In this document: positions 1 to 8,493 of the stretch, one piece after another
Numbering within the stretch: position 1 is the stretch's first letter
Layout: the number at the start of each line of letters is the position of its first letter
Origin: Candidatus Zipacnadia bacterium
GTDB taxonomy: Bacteria > Armatimonadota > Zipacnadia > Zipacnadales > UBA5352
Length of the DNA: 32,904 nt
Assembly (NCBI GenBank): GCA_029820295.1
Contig: JALGVA010000046.1
Coordinates: 1 to 32,904 of the forward strand
Direction of reading: 5' to 3'
The notes under the pieces: model-generated
Databases searched by the model: none
Told to the model about the DNA's origin: nothing
Seen by the model: only the letters and a program-made list of their open reading frames with translations
Program-made: the position numbers and the translations under genes

Positions 1-369
1 CTCGCGACATGGAGTGACCGCGCGATCGTCAGGGAACTGACCTCGCTGGCGCCGTGGACGAGTCGCGGCCTTGGCTACGCCTACCGATGCACCGAAGGCA
101 GCCCGTTTCATCTGATCTTCGTGACCGAGGCCGGCCGCGAGTTGGACGTGCTCCTTGCTTGTGACAGTTGTGCCAGCGCCGAGCCCGTGTGGCGCGACGG
201 CCGGGCGGGCTGGACCGTGCCGGAGTTGCTGACTCGCGTTGGCGAGTTGCTCATCAACGAGCCCGTCGCGCAGGCGTACGCCGACCGGTACGACGAAGAG
301 CGGCGCGAGTACCACGCCCGCTGGCTCTACTGGGCGCAGGACCCGTGGGACGTACATGTGGAGGACTGA
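1..369 (+). CDS. Hypothetical protein, 5' end outside the window
   Basis: The reading frame is open from base 1 to the TGA at 367-369, so the gene starts upstream of the window; 122 codons are visible. The C-terminal part is rich in Trp, Tyr, Arg and acidic residues and ends WDVHVED. A GTG at 121 is possible but the frame is open before it, with ordinary-looking protein (for example TSRGLGYAYRC). I see a short cysteine pair (CDSC) and no recognisable domain, signal peptide or membrane segment. The stop lies 5 nt before the next start and the Shine-Dalgarno of the next gene (GGAGG, 360-364) lies inside this gene, so the two are very probably co-transcribed and translationally coupled. No function is proposed. 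Confidence 0.6.
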   Translation, partial: LATWSDRAIVRELTSLAPWTSRGLGYAYRCTEGSPFHLIFVTEAGRELDVLLACDSCASAEPVWRDGRAGWTVPELLTRVGELLINEPVAQAYADRYDEERREYHARWLYWAQDPWDVHVED

Positions 370-374
370 CCACC

Positions 375-1151
375 ATGCCCGGCATGCCCATGGTCTCGCT
401 CGGCCCGCTGACCGTCAGCCGCTTCATCCTCGGCGGCAACCCGTTCTCGGGCAACTCCCACCAGTCGCCCGAGATGAACGACCGGATGCGCCACTGGTGG
501 ACCTCCACGCGCATCAAGGACTGCTGGCGTGAGTGCGAGCGCTTCGGTGTCAACACCTTCCTCGGGCGCGGTGACAACCACATCCAGCGGCTGCTGCTGG
601 AGTACTGGGACGAGGACGGCGCCATCCAGTGGATCTGCCAGACCGCGCCCGAGCGCAAGTCCATCGAGGCCAACATCCGTCAGGTGTGCGCCACCGGCGC
701 GCAGGCCTGCTACCTGCACGGGGGCATGGTCGACGGCATCTTCCGCGATGGCGACCCCGAGCAGATGCGCGACTGGATCGCGCTCATCCGCGAGCTGGGC
801 ATGGTCGCGGGGCTGGCCTCGCACTACTGGGAGTATCCGCTGCGCGCCGAGGAGATGGACCTGGGCTGCGACTTCTACATGTGCAGCTTCTACGACCTCT
901 ACGGCCGCGGCGGCGAGATCTACGAGCACGAGGACCGCGTGGCGATGTGCGAGACCATCCGGCGCATTGACAGGCCCTGCATCGCCTACAAGATCATGGC
1001 CGCCGGGCGCAACGAGCCGGAGGAGGCCTTCGAGTTCGCGTTCGCGAACATCAAGCCCACCGACCCGGTCTGCGTGGGCGTGTACACCGAGAATCAGCCC
1101 GACCAGGTGGCCGAGAACGTGACGCTGACGATGCGCCTGGGCGCGCTGTGA
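375..1151 (+). CDS. TIM-barrel protein, aldo/keto reductase-like
   Basis: 258-residue protein. It starts LGPLTVSRFILGGNPFSG, which resembles the first strand of aldo/keto reductase-type barrels (LG.T.l.vs.l.lGg). Alternating strand/helix text follows with barrel-like segments such as GVNTFLGRG, ACYLHGG and CIAYKIMAAGR. I cannot identify the Asp-Tyr-Lys-His tetrad of true aldo/keto reductases, so it may be a barrel of unknown substrate. ATG 375 is chosen because GGAGG at 360-364 lies 10 nt upstream; in-frame ATGs at 384 and 390 are alternatives. The frame stays open upstream to 168, but that extension is an Arg-rich shadow of the preceding gene. It probably forms a unit with the preceding gene and ends 18 nt before the promoter of the fab cluster. 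Confidence 0.65.
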   Translation: MPGMPMVSLGPLTVSRFILGGNPFSGNSHQSPEMNDRMRHWWTSTRIKDCWRECERFGVNTFLGRGDNHIQRLLLEYWDEDGAIQWICQTAPERKSIEANIRQVCATGAQACYLHGGMVDGIFRDGDPEQMRDWIALIRELGMVAGLASHYWEYPLRAEEMDLGCDFYMCSFYDLYGRGGEIYEHEDRVAMCETIRRIDRPCIAYKIMAAGRNEPEEAFEFAFANIKPTDPVCVGVYTENQPDQVAENVTLTMRLGAL

Positions 1152-1169
1152 GGACCGGCCGGAGGCTGC

Positions 1170-1198
1170 TTGACAAGTGCGGGGCGGGGCGATATACT
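1170..1198 (+). promoter_or_regulatory. Sigma-70-type promoter of the yceD-rpmF-plsX-fab cluster
   Basis: TTGACA at 1170-1175, a 17-nt spacer and TATACT at 1193-1198. The -35 is a full consensus match and the -10 matches 5 of 6. Transcription would start near 1205 and give a leader of about 40 nt before the yceD ATG at 1247. This is one of three promoters of the same design in the window (also 21192 and 25769). Confidence 0.8.
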
Positions 1199-1246
1199 CT
1201 TCATCACTTGAGTTCGCCAGCCCCGATGGCTGGCGGCGTTGCAATT

Positions 1247-1765
1247 ATGCGATACGACATCCGGGACCAACTGATCAAGCGTGACAGCCAGGTCACGCTT
1301 GAGTTTGACGCGCTCGCACCACCCGGCACTGATGTTGAGTTCGTTGGCAACGTGACCGGACAGATCACGCTCCAGAACGTCGGTGGCGAGTTGGCGGTGT
1401 GGGGGCGGCTGCGTGCCGTGGCGGTGGCCGAATGTGGCCGCTGCCTGCGCGAGCACGCCGTGCCCCTGGAGTTCGAGTTCTCGGAGACGTGCAAGTTCGC
1501 GCAGATCGATGAGCCGCTGTCGTACACGCAGGTTACCGACGAGGATGAGCCGGCGCCCATCCCGGTGCTGGACGGCGACGCCATCGACCTCTCCGAGCTG
1601 GTGCGGCAGTTGCTCGTGCTGCACCTGCCGGCGCGCTCGTTGTGCCGGCCTGACTGCCGGGGCATCTGCGCGTCATGCGGCGCCGATCTGAACGAGACCA
1701 CCTGCGCGTGCGGGTCCGAGGAGATCGACCCTCGGCTGGCTCCCCTGCACGAGCTTCTGCGGTAA
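1247..1765 (+). CDS. yceD: YceD family (DUF177) protein
   Basis: 172-residue protein of the YceD/DUF177 family, which is typically encoded directly before rpmF and in E. coli is linked to accumulation of 23S rRNA. It has the family's central Cys pair (C63, C66 in ECGRCL) and a C-terminal cysteine cluster (C133, C137, C141, C144, C153, C155) containing CRPDCRGICASCG, so it probably binds zinc, as many non-proteobacterial members do. I chose ATG 1247 (MRYDIRD) over the in-frame ATG/GTG codons from 1148 on, because those lie upstream of or inside the promoter at 1170-1198. The Shine-Dalgarno is weak. The next gene, rpmF, begins 39 nt after the stop, the usual arrangement. Confidence 0.9.
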   Translation: MRYDIRDQLIKRDSQVTLEFDALAPPGTDVEFVGNVTGQITLQNVGGELAVWGRLRAVAVAECGRCLREHAVPLEFEFSETCKFAQIDEPLSYTQVTDEDEPAPIPVLDGDAIDLSELVRQLLVLHLPARSLCRPDCRGICASCGADLNETTCACGSEEIDPRLAPLHELLR

Positions 1766-1804
1766 GCTCTCTTCCGTCCGGTCAGTTCCCAGAAGAGGTG
1801 TACC

Positions 1805-2011
1805 ATGGCTCTGCCCAAGAGGAAACACTCGAAGTCGCGCACGCGCAGGAAGCGGCAGCACAAGGTCACGCTGGCGCCGGCTCTCTCACGCTGCCCGCAG
1901 TGCCAGGGGCCGGTGCTCCCGCACAACGCCTGCGGCAAGTGCGGCTTCTACAAGGGCCGCAAGGTGGACCACACGGTCCGCGAGGAAGAGAAGAAGCCGC
2001 GCGAGGCCTGA
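1805..2011 (+). CDS. rpmF: 50S ribosomal protein L32
   Basis: 68-residue L32 of the large ribosomal subunit. The N-terminus MALPKRKHSKSRTRRKRQ is the typical basic L32 start, and a four-cysteine zinc ribbon follows (C30, C33, C43, C46; CPQC...CGKCG), so this is the zinc-binding (C+) form. Length is normal for the family, with a short charged tail (REEEKKPREA). AGAGGTG a few bases before the ATG serves as ribosome binding site. It lies between yceD and plsX, the conserved order that ties ribosome assembly to phospholipid synthesis. Confidence 0.96.
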   Translation: MALPKRKHSKSRTRRKRQHKVTLAPALSRCPQCQGPVLPHNACGKCGFYKGRKVDHTVREEEKKPREA

Positions 2012-2071
2012 CGCCCCTCACCCCGATACCGTAGCTGACGCACAGCCTGCCGGTCGCGAACGGGACACCGC

Positions 2072-3076
2072 ATGCGAATCGCCGTAGACGCCATGGGGGG
2101 CGATTTCGCCCCTGAGCAGATAGTGGATGGTGCGCGCCTGGCGGCGGGTGAGCTGGACGCCATCATCAGCCTCGCCGGGCCGCCGGAGGCCATCGAGAGC
2201 TGTCTGCGCGAGCTTGGCCCGCGGCCGGACAACATCGAGATCGAGCCCGCCACCGACGTCATCGCAATGGAGGAGAGTCCGCGCGCCGCGCTGCGCGGGC
2301 GCGATGGCAGCTCGGTGGCGCGCGCTGTCGGGCTGGTCGCCGAGGGGCGCGCCCAGGCGGTGGTCTCCGCCGGCAACTCCGGCGCCTTCATGGCGCTCTC
2401 GGCCGTGCGCCTCGGGACCATCCCCGGCGTGCGTCGCCCGGCCATCGCCTGCCCCATGCCCAGCCCGACCGGCCCGTGCGTGCTGCTCGACGCCGGGGCC
2501 AACGCCGACTGCCGGCCCGAGCATCTGCGCGACTTCGGCCTGATGGGCGCGCTTTACGCCGAGCACTCCCTGGGCATCGGCAACCCGCGCGTGGCGGTGC
2601 TCAGCATCGGCGAGGAGAAGGGCAAGGGCAACGAGCTGACCAAGGCCGCCTACGACCTGCTGGCCGAGACCGAGCTGAACTTCGTCGGCAACGCCGAGCC
2701 CGGCGACATCTACGGCGATGGCTGCGACGTGGCCGTGTGCGACGGCTTCGTGGGCAACGTGGTGCTCAAGACCAGCGAGGGCGTGGCCTCCCTGATGGTG
2801 GATCAGCTCAAGCGCCTGATCCAGGGCAGCCTGGCGCTCAAGCTGGTGTCCCCGCTGCTGCGCTCGGGGCTGCGGCAGATGATGCGCGAATTCGATTACT
2901 CGGAGTACGGCGGCGCGCTGCTGCTGGGGGTCAACGGCGTGAGCATCGTGGGGCACGGCTGCTCGGATGCCCGCGCCATCCGCAACGCGGTGTGCTTCGC
3001 CCACAGGGCGGTGCAGAGCCGGCTCGTGGAGCATATCTCGGAGGTCTTCGCCCAGCGGGCCGAGACCGTGGCCTGA
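2072..3076 (+). CDS. plsX: Phosphate acyltransferase PlsX
   Basis: 334-residue peripheral membrane enzyme that converts acyl-ACP and phosphate into acyl-phosphate, the acyl donor for PlsY in phosphatidic acid synthesis. Family hallmarks are the N-terminal AVDAMGGDFAP, SAGNSGAFMA (residues about 104-113), DAGANADCRP and the C-terminal GGALLLGVNG; length is normal. The start ATG 2072 is fixed by the conserved MRIAVDAMGG N-terminus. It lies 60 nt after rpmF and precedes fabH after 157 nt, the usual neighbour. A PlsX/PlsY route fits a bacterium without a nearby plsB; plsY and plsC are not in this window. Confidence 0.97.
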   Translation: MRIAVDAMGGDFAPEQIVDGARLAAGELDAIISLAGPPEAIESCLRELGPRPDNIEIEPATDVIAMEESPRAALRGRDGSSVARAVGLVAEGRAQAVVSAGNSGAFMALSAVRLGTIPGVRRPAIACPMPSPTGPCVLLDAGANADCRPEHLRDFGLMGALYAEHSLGIGNPRVAVLSIGEEKGKGNELTKAAYDLLAETELNFVGNAEPGDIYGDGCDVAVCDGFVGNVVLKTSEGVASLMVDQLKRLIQGSLALKLVSPLLRSGLRQMMREFDYSEYGGALLLGVNGVSIVGHGCSDARAIRNAVCFAHRAVQSRLVEHISEVFAQRAETVA

Positions 3077-3233
3077 CCCGGCCTGACGTGCACGGTCGCC
3101 ATCGGTCGTGAGCTGTTGTCCTCCGTCGTTGGCTGACGCAATCAGCCGTTCGCTGCCGTACCCTGCCCGGTCTCAAGAGGCCACCGGGCCGGTCTGTGTA
3201 CTGGATGCCCCGCGAGAGGGTGCTGGTCCGTTG

Positions 3234-4232
3234 ATGTCGCTACGTCCTGCCGTGATAACCGGCGTGGGCTCCTACGTCCCCGACCGGGTGCTGACCAACG
3301 CGGACCTTGAGCAGATCGTGGACACCACCGACGACTGGATCGTCAGCCACACCGGCATCCGCGAGCGGCGCATCGCCGCCGATGACCAGGCCAGCTCCGA
3401 CCTGGGGCTGGCGGCGGCGCGGCGGGCCCTCGAGGACGCCGGGCTGGGGCCCGAAGACATCCCGCTGATCATCTGCGCCACCATCACGCCCGACCACCTC
3501 TTCCCGGTCACCGCCGCCTTCATCCAGGACGGATTGGGCGCGCCGGCCGCCGCCTACGACCTGCTCAGCGGCTGCACCGGCTTCGTGCAGGCGCTGTGGA
3601 CCGCGCGCCAGTTCGTCGCCACCGGCGAGTGCGAGCATGTGCTGGTGGTCAGCGCCGACAAGCTCACCTCGATCACCGACTGGAGCGACCGCAGCACCTG
3701 CGTGCTCTTCGGCGACGGTGCGGGCGCCGCGGTGGTGTCCGCCGGTGAGGGTGATCCGTCGGCCACCGGGCTGCTGGCCTTCGAGCTGCAGACCTACGGC
3801 GAGCACGGCTCGTTGCTGCGCGTGCCCGCGGGCGGCTCCCGGCGGCCGGTGGACCAGGAGGCGCTCGATGCCCGCGAGCATTGCCTGCGCATGGAGGGCC
3901 CGGAGCTGTTCAAGCTCGCCGTGCGCGGTATTCCCGACATCGCCGAGAGAAGCCTCGCCAAGGCCGGCCTGACCTACGAGGACATCGACTGGCTTATCAT
4001 GCACCAGGCGAACCTGCGCATCATCGAGGCCGCCGCCCGGCGCCTGCGCGTTCCTGACGACCGCCTGGTCATCAACATTGACAAGTACGGCAACACCTCC
4101 GCGGCATCCATGGCCATCGCGCTCGACGAGGTCTATCGGGACGGCCGGCTGCAGCCGGGCCACAACATCCTGATGGTCAGCTTCGGTGCGGGCTTCAGCC
4201 TGGGCGGCGCGGTTATCCGCTGGGGTTCATGA
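3234..4232 (+). CDS. fabH: 3-oxoacyl-ACP synthase III (KAS III)
   Basis: 332-residue condensing enzyme that starts fatty-acid synthesis by joining an acyl-CoA primer to malonyl-ACP. The catalytic triad is visible: Cys114 in LLSGCTGF, His in MHQANLRI and Asn in DKYGNTSAAS. The Cys motif reads SGCTGF where many homologues have AACAGF. The start is ATG 3234 (MSLRPAVITGVGSY); TTG 3231 directly before it is in frame and sits closer to the GAGAGGG at about 3214-3220. The longer in-frame stretch from 3108 has no family similarity. Upstream lies a 157-nt gap from plsX with a small hairpin (GGCTGA at 3131-3136, TCAGCC at 3142-3147). The acyl-CoA dehydrogenase gene follows after 39 nt. Confidence 0.96.
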   Translation: MSLRPAVITGVGSYVPDRVLTNADLEQIVDTTDDWIVSHTGIRERRIAADDQASSDLGLAAARRALEDAGLGPEDIPLIICATITPDHLFPVTAAFIQDGLGAPAAAYDLLSGCTGFVQALWTARQFVATGECEHVLVVSADKLTSITDWSDRSTCVLFGDGAGAAVVSAGEGDPSATGLLAFELQTYGEHGSLLRVPAGGSRRPVDQEALDAREHCLRMEGPELFKLAVRGIPDIAERSLAKAGLTYEDIDWLIMHQANLRIIEAAARRLRVPDDRLVINIDKYGNTSAASMAIALDEVYRDGRLQPGHNILMVSFGAGFSLGGAVIRWGS

Positions 4233-4271
4233 GTCGGCCACACCGTTACCGAGAGCTGGGAGGGACATCCC

Positions 4272-5420
4272 TTGGACTTCAGGTTCACCGAAGACGAGCA
4301 GATGATCATCGATGCCGTGCGCGAACTGGGCGAGGAGGAACTCGCGCCCCACGCGTCGGAAGTTGCTGAAAAGGGCGAGTTCCCCTACGACGCGGTCGAG
4401 CTGTGCCGCGAGATGGACCTGTTCGGTATCCCCGTCGAGGAGCAGTGGGGCGGCCTGGGCATGGGCTTTCTGATGTGGGGCACCGTCGGCGAGCTGCTCA
4501 GCTACTACTGCCAGACCACCGGCTCGGTCTTCGGCGCCCACGTCCTGGGCCAGTACCCCATCATGGCCTTCGGCACCGACGAGCAGAAGGAGAAGTACCT
4601 GGCGCCGCTGACCACCGGCGAGCATATCGGCGCCTTCGGCCTCACCGAGCCCAACGCCGGATCGGACGCGGGCTCGGTCGCCACCAGGGCCGAACTGCAT
4701 GGCGACAGGTACATCCTCAACGGCACCAAGATATTCATCTCCAACGGCGGCGTGGCGCAGACCTACGTCATCATCGCCAACCTCGACCCCCGCAAGGGCA
4801 CGCGCGGCCTGACCGCGTTTATCGTCGAGAAGGGCATGCCGGGCTTTGAGTTCGGCAAGGACGAGAAGAAGATGGGCTGGGACGCGCTGCCCAATCGCGA
4901 GCTGATCTTCCAGGACTGCGAGGTCCCGGTCGAGAACGTGCTCTACAAGCCCGGCCGCGGCTTCCGCGTCGCCATGGACACGCTCGGCGTGGGTCGCATC
5001 GGTATGGCTGTGGGCGCCGTGGGGCTGGCGCAGGCCGCCTTTGACGCCGCCATCCTCTACGCCCAGCAGCGCGAGCAGTTCGGCCAGAAGATCGCCGAGT
5101 TCCAGGCCATCCAGTTCATGCTCGCCGACATGGCCACCGACATCGAGGCCTCGCGCCTGCTCTACCAGAAGGCGGCCTGGCTCAAGGACCAGGGCGAGGC
5201 CTTCGAGATGATCGCGTCGATGGCCAAGGTCTACTCCTCCGAGGCGGTGAACCGCGTGACCTCGCAGGCGGTGCAGATCCACGGCGGCGTCGGCTACACG
5301 TGCGACTTCCCGGTGGAGCGCTACATGCGCGACGCCAAGCTGTTCGAGATCGTCGAGGGCACCTCGGAGATCCAGCGCGGCATCATCTCCAACCGGCTGC
5401 TGCGCGAGCATCGCATCTAG
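4272..5420 (+). CDS. Acyl-CoA dehydrogenase
   Basis: 382-residue FAD flavoprotein of the acyl-CoA dehydrogenase family, full length. Signatures are [14 protein letters not shown] (residues about 122-135), the FAD-loop text [24 protein letters not shown] and the C-terminal EGTSEIQRG, whose Glu362 matches the catalytic base of short-chain enzymes. It interconverts acyl- and enoyl-thioesters with Etf as partner. The start is TTG 4272: GGGAGGG at 4258-4264 lies 7 nt upstream and the protein then begins [10 protein letters not shown], typical for the family. AGGG (4261-4264) can pair with CCCT (4269-4272), a small hairpin that might mask the ribosome binding site. etfB and etfA follow directly. 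Placement between fabH and fabD is unusual and is discussed as a finding. Whether it works on CoA or ACP substrates, or in the reductive direction, cannot be read from the sequence. Confidence 0.93.
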   Translation: MDFRFTEDEQMIIDAVRELGEEELAPHASEVAEKGEFPYDAVELCREMDLFGIPVEEQWGGLGMGFLMWGTVGELLSYYCQTTGSVFGAHVLGQYPIMAFGTDEQKEKYLAPLTTGEHIGAFGLTEPNAGSDAGSVATRAELHGDRYILNGTKIFISNGGVAQTYVIIANLDPRKGTRGLTAFIVEKGMPGFEFGKDEKKMGWDALPNRELIFQDCEVPVENVLYKPGRGFRVAMDTLGVGRIGMAVGAVGLAQAAFDAAILYAQQREQFGQKIAEFQAIQFMLADMATDIEASRLLYQKAAWLKDQGEAFEMIASMAKVYSSEAVNRVTSQAVQIHGGVGYTCDFPVERYMRDAKLFEIVEGTSEIQRGIISNRLLREHRI

Positions 5421-5453
5421 GCGCCGCGCGCGACCACGCACTGGAGTTGACCG

Positions 5454-6236
5454 ATGAACATCATTGTGTGCATCAAGCAGGTTCCCGACACCTCGGAAGT
5501 GCGCATCGACCCCGAGACCAACACCATCGTCCGCGAGGGCGTGCCGTCGATCATCAACCCGTTCGACGAGAACGCCATCGAGGAGGCGCTGCTGCTGCGC
5601 GAGCAGCATGGCGGCAAGGTGACGGTCATCAGCATGGGCCCGCCGCAGGCCGAGGCGGCGCTGCGCGAGTCGCTGGCCATGGGCGCCGACGAGGCCATCC
5701 TGGTCTCCGACCGCTGCTTCGCGGCCAGCGACACGCTCGCGACCTCCTACGTGCTCTCCACCGCCATCCGGGCGATCGGCGAGTACGACCTGATCTTCTG
5801 CGGCAAGCAGGCCTTCGACGGTGACACCGCCCAGGTGCCGCCGGGGATCGCCGAGCAGCTCGGCATCCCGCAGATCACCTTCACCATCGGCCTCGAGGTG
5901 GACGGGCGCAAGGTCCGCGGCCGGCGCATGCTCGAGAGCGAGTTCGAGGTGGTGGAGGTGCGCATGCCCGCGCTGGTCTCGGTGGTCAAGCAGATCAATG
6001 AGCCGCGCCGCCCGGGCATCAAAGCCAAGCTGGCGGCCAAGAAGAAGGAAGTCACCATCTGGGACTCGGCGTGCATGGACATCGAGCCCTGCCTGTGCGG
6101 CCTCGACGGCTCGCCCACACGCGTGGTGCGCACCTTCGCCCCCACGCGCGAGATCAAGGGCGAGAAGTTTGAGGGCGAGCCCGCCGAGTGCGCCGCCGCG
6201 GTCATCGACCGCCTGATCGGCCAGAAGATCATCTGA
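5454..6236 (+). CDS. etfB: Electron transfer flavoprotein beta subunit
   Basis: 260-residue EtfB, the subunit that with EtfA carries electrons between acyl-CoA dehydrogenase and other carriers. It begins MNIIVCIKQVPDTSEV and carries INPFDENAIEEAL, ISMGPPQAE, MGADEAILVSDR, SDTLATSY and FDGDTAQVPPGIAEQLG. The DTLATSY and GDTAQV segments resemble Etf beta subunits of the bifurcating (Bcd/CarDE-like) type, which hold FAD where mitochondrial-type proteins hold AMP; this comparison is from memory. The C-terminal segment contains two extra cysteines (PCLCG). The start ATG 5454 is fixed by the conserved N-terminus, 33 nt after the acyl-CoA dehydrogenase stop. etfA follows after 99 nt. Confidence 0.95.
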   Translation: MNIIVCIKQVPDTSEVRIDPETNTIVREGVPSIINPFDENAIEEALLLREQHGGKVTVISMGPPQAEAALRESLAMGADEAILVSDRCFAASDTLATSYVLSTAIRAIGEYDLIFCGKQAFDGDTAQVPPGIAEQLGIPQITFTIGLEVDGRKVRGRRMLESEFEVVEVRMPALVSVVKQINEPRRPGIKAKLAAKKKEVTIWDSACMDIEPCLCGLDGSPTRVVRTFAPTREIKGEKFEGEPAECAAAVIDRLIGQKII

Positions 6237-6335
6237 CGTGCGCGCGCGGCACAGGTCGGGCAGCCCTGCCCACGCCGTTGCGTGCGGTGCGGCGCGAGAC
6301 ACCGGGTCCGCGTGCGACCCTTCGGGAGCGAAGAG

Positions 6336-7535
6336 ATGGCGATCTACATCGACGAGCCCAAGTGCATCGGCTGCGAGGCCTGCATTCCGGCGTGCCCCTA
6401 TGCCGCCATCGACATGGTCGATGGCATCGCGAAGTTCAACGAGAACTGCACGGGCTGCGGCGCCTGCGCCTACGCCTGCCCGACCGGAGCGATCGTGCTC
6501 GAGATGGCGCGCAAGGGGGAGGTGGACACCTCTGAGTACAGCGGCCTGTGGGTGGTGGGCGAGATTACACCCGAGGGCAAGCTGCACGGGGTGACCACCG
6601 AGCTGCTGGGCGAGGGGCGCAAGCTCGCGGCGGAGCTGGACACAACCGTGAGCGTGGTGCTCATCGGCCACCACATCGGCGAGCTGGCGAAGACCGCGGC
6701 GGGCTACGGCGCCGACCGCGTCTTCGTGGTCGATCACCCGACGCTGGAGCGTTACCGCACTCAGCCCTACACCAACGTGCTCACCGGGCTGATCAACAAG
6801 CACAAGCCCGAGATCGTGCTCATCGGCGCCACGCCCATGGGCCGCGACCTGGCCTCGCGCGTGGCCGCGCGCATCAAGGCCGGCCTGACCGCCGACTGCA
6901 CCGAGCTGACCATCAACCCCGAGACGAAGCTGCTCGAGCAGACCCGGCCCGCCTTCGGCGGCAACGTCATGGCCACCATCCTGTGCGAGTTCACCCGGCC
7001 GCAGATGGCCACGGTGCGGCCCAAGGTCATGGCCCCGCAGCCCTTCGACCAGAGCCACGAGGCCGAGATCATCGACATCCCCGTGGACATCGATGAGCGG
7101 GCCATCGCCACCAAGATCATCGAGATCATCAAGGACGACAGCGGCAGCGACGTCAACCTGACCGAGGCCGACATCATCGTCTCGGGCGGGCGCGGGCTGG
7201 GCGGCCCCGAGCACTTCGCGCTCATCCGCGAGCTGGCCGAGACCCTGGGCGCCGCGGTCGGCGCCTCCCGCGCCACGGTGGACGCCGGCTGGATCCCGGC
7301 CACCCACCAGGTGGGGCAGACGGGCAAGACCGTCCACCCCAAGCTCTACGTCGCCTGCGGCATCTCCGGCGCCGTGCAGCACCTGGCGGGCATGTCGTCG
7401 TCCGACTGCATCGTCGCCATCAACAAGGACCCGGACGCGCCCATCTTCAACGTCGCGCACTACGGCATCGTCGGCGACCTGTTCGAGGTCGTCCCGGCGA
7501 TGATCGCGGCCTTCAAAGAGCGGCGGGGCGACTGA
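6336..7535 (+). CDS. etfA: Electron transfer flavoprotein alpha subunit with N-terminal 2[4Fe-4S] ferredoxin domain
   Basis: 399-residue fusion. Residues 1-55 are a bacterial-type ferredoxin with two CxxCxxCxxxCP motifs (C10, C13, C16, C20 and C38, C41, C44, C48), predicted to bind two [4Fe-4S] clusters. The rest is EtfA: an N-terminal alpha/beta domain from about residue 70 and a C-terminal FAD domain with [39 protein letters not shown] and [11 protein letters not shown]. The same fusion is known in CarE of the caffeyl-CoA reductase complex of Acetobacterium woodii, which couples enoyl-CoA reduction by NADH to ferredoxin reduction. ATG 6336 is chosen because GGGAG at 6324-6328 is 7 nt upstream and the ferredoxin starts at once. 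The stop is 2 nt before fabD, so this redox trio is translated together with the fab genes. Confidence 0.95.
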   Translation: MAIYIDEPKCIGCEACIPACPYAAIDMVDGIAKFNENCTGCGACAYACPTGAIVLEMARKGEVDTSEYSGLWVVGEITPEGKLHGVTTELLGEGRKLAAELDTTVSVVLIGHHIGELAKTAAGYGADRVFVVDHPTLERYRTQPYTNVLTGLINKHKPEIVLIGATPMGRDLASRVAARIKAGLTADCTELTINPETKLLEQTRPAFGGNVMATILCEFTRPQMATVRPKVMAPQPFDQSHEAEIIDIPVDIDERAIATKIIEIIKDDSGSDVNLTEADIIVSGGRGLGGPEHFALIRELAETLGAAVGASRATVDAGWIPATHQVGQTGKTVHPKLYVACGISGAVQHLAGMSSSDCIVAINKDPDAPIFNVAHYGIVGDLFEVVPAMIAAFKERRGD

Positions 7536-7537
7536 CC

Positions 7538-8464
7538 GTGATTGCCTTCGTCTTCCCGGGCCAGAACTCGCACTACGTGGGCATGGGCCGCGACCTGCAT
7601 GACGCCGGCGGCCCCGCGCGCCCGGTCTTCGAGGTCGCCGAGGCCAGCCTCGGCGCCGACCTGCTGTCCGTCATGTTCGATGGGCCCGAGGAGGCGCTGA
7701 CCCGCACCGACAACCAGCAGCCGGCGATCGTCACGCACTCGCTCGCGGCGCTGGCGGAGTTGAGCGCGGCGGGCATCGCGCCCGACTTCGTCGCCGGCCA
7801 CAGCCTGGGTGAGTACTCCGCGGTCGCCTGCGCCGGCTGCCTGGATGTCGAGGGCGTGCTGGGGCTGGTGCGTTTCCGCGGCGAGCTGATGGCGCGCGCG
7901 GGCGATCAGGCGCCCGGCGCCATGGCCGCGGTGCTGGGCCTCGACGGCGAGGCGGTGACCGCCGCCGTTGAGGCCGCGCGGGAGGACGGCGTGGTCGTGG
8001 TCGCGAACTACAACTCGCCCGGGCAGGTCGTGATCTCCGGCGAGGTCGATGCCGTGGCGCGCGCCGGGGAGCTGTGCTCGGAGGCGGGCGCCAAGCGGGT
8101 GGTCGCGCTGGACGTAAGCGGCGCCTTCCACTCGCCGCTGATGGAGCCGGCGGCGGCGCCGCTTATCGAGCGGCTGGCGGCGACCGAGCTGGCGCCGGCG
8201 CGGGTGCCGGTCATCTCGAACGTGGACGCGCAGCCGCGCACCGAGCCCGACGCCATCCGCGACGCGCTCGGCCGGCAGATGACCAGCTCGGTCATGTGGG
8301 AGCACAGTGTCCGCCGCCTCGCCGAGGAGGGCGTGCACACCATCGTCGAGGTCGGACCGGGCACGGTGCTGGCCAGGCTCATCGGCCGCATCGACCGTGA
8401 GGTCAAGGTGCTGGGCGCCGACACCGTCGAGGACATCGAGGCCGTGGTCGAGCAGCTCGCCTGA
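7538..8464 (+). CDS. fabD: Malonyl-CoA:ACP transacylase
   Basis: 308-residue enzyme that transfers malonyl from CoA to acyl carrier protein for chain extension. The N-terminal FPGQNSHYVGMG forms the oxyanion hole, GHSLGEY holds the nucleophile Ser89, RFRGELM gives the conserved Arg, and SGAFHSPLM gives the catalytic His198. Length is normal. The GTG start at 7538 is only 2 nt after the etfA stop, so translation is probably coupled. fabG follows after 29 nt. This is the conserved fabD-fabG-acpP-fabF order. Confidence 0.97.
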   Translation: MIAFVFPGQNSHYVGMGRDLHDAGGPARPVFEVAEASLGADLLSVMFDGPEEALTRTDNQQPAIVTHSLAALAELSAAGIAPDFVAGHSLGEYSAVACAGCLDVEGVLGLVRFRGELMARAGDQAPGAMAAVLGLDGEAVTAAVEAAREDGVVVVANYNSPGQVVISGEVDAVARAGELCSEAGAKRVVALDVSGAFHSPLMEPAAAPLIERLAATELAPARVPVISNVDAQPRTEPDAIRDALGRQMTSSVMWEHSVRRLAEEGVHTIVEVGPGTVLARLIGRIDREVKVLGADTVEDIEAVVEQLA

Positions 8465-8493
8465 GCGGCGGGCTGCTCCCGGGAGGGTTTGTC

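Noticed and set aside
168-374. N-terminal extension of the TIM-barrel gene
   Set aside because: Arg/Ala-rich shadow of the preceding gene; the Shine-Dalgarno and family-like start are at 360-375.
967-995. TTGACA inside the TIM-barrel gene
   Set aside because: No -10-like hexamer at 16-18 nt and it lies inside coding sequence.
1148-1246. Upstream start for yceD
   Set aside because: It would begin upstream of or within the promoter at 1170-1198; MRYDIRD at 1247 fits the family.
4227-7460. Open reverse-strand frame of more than 1000 codons opposite the acyl-CoA dehydrogenase and etf genes
   Set aside because: It is His/Asp/Gly/Leu-rich low-complexity text that mirrors GC-biased codon positions of the forward genes; no domain, ribosome site or promoter supports it.
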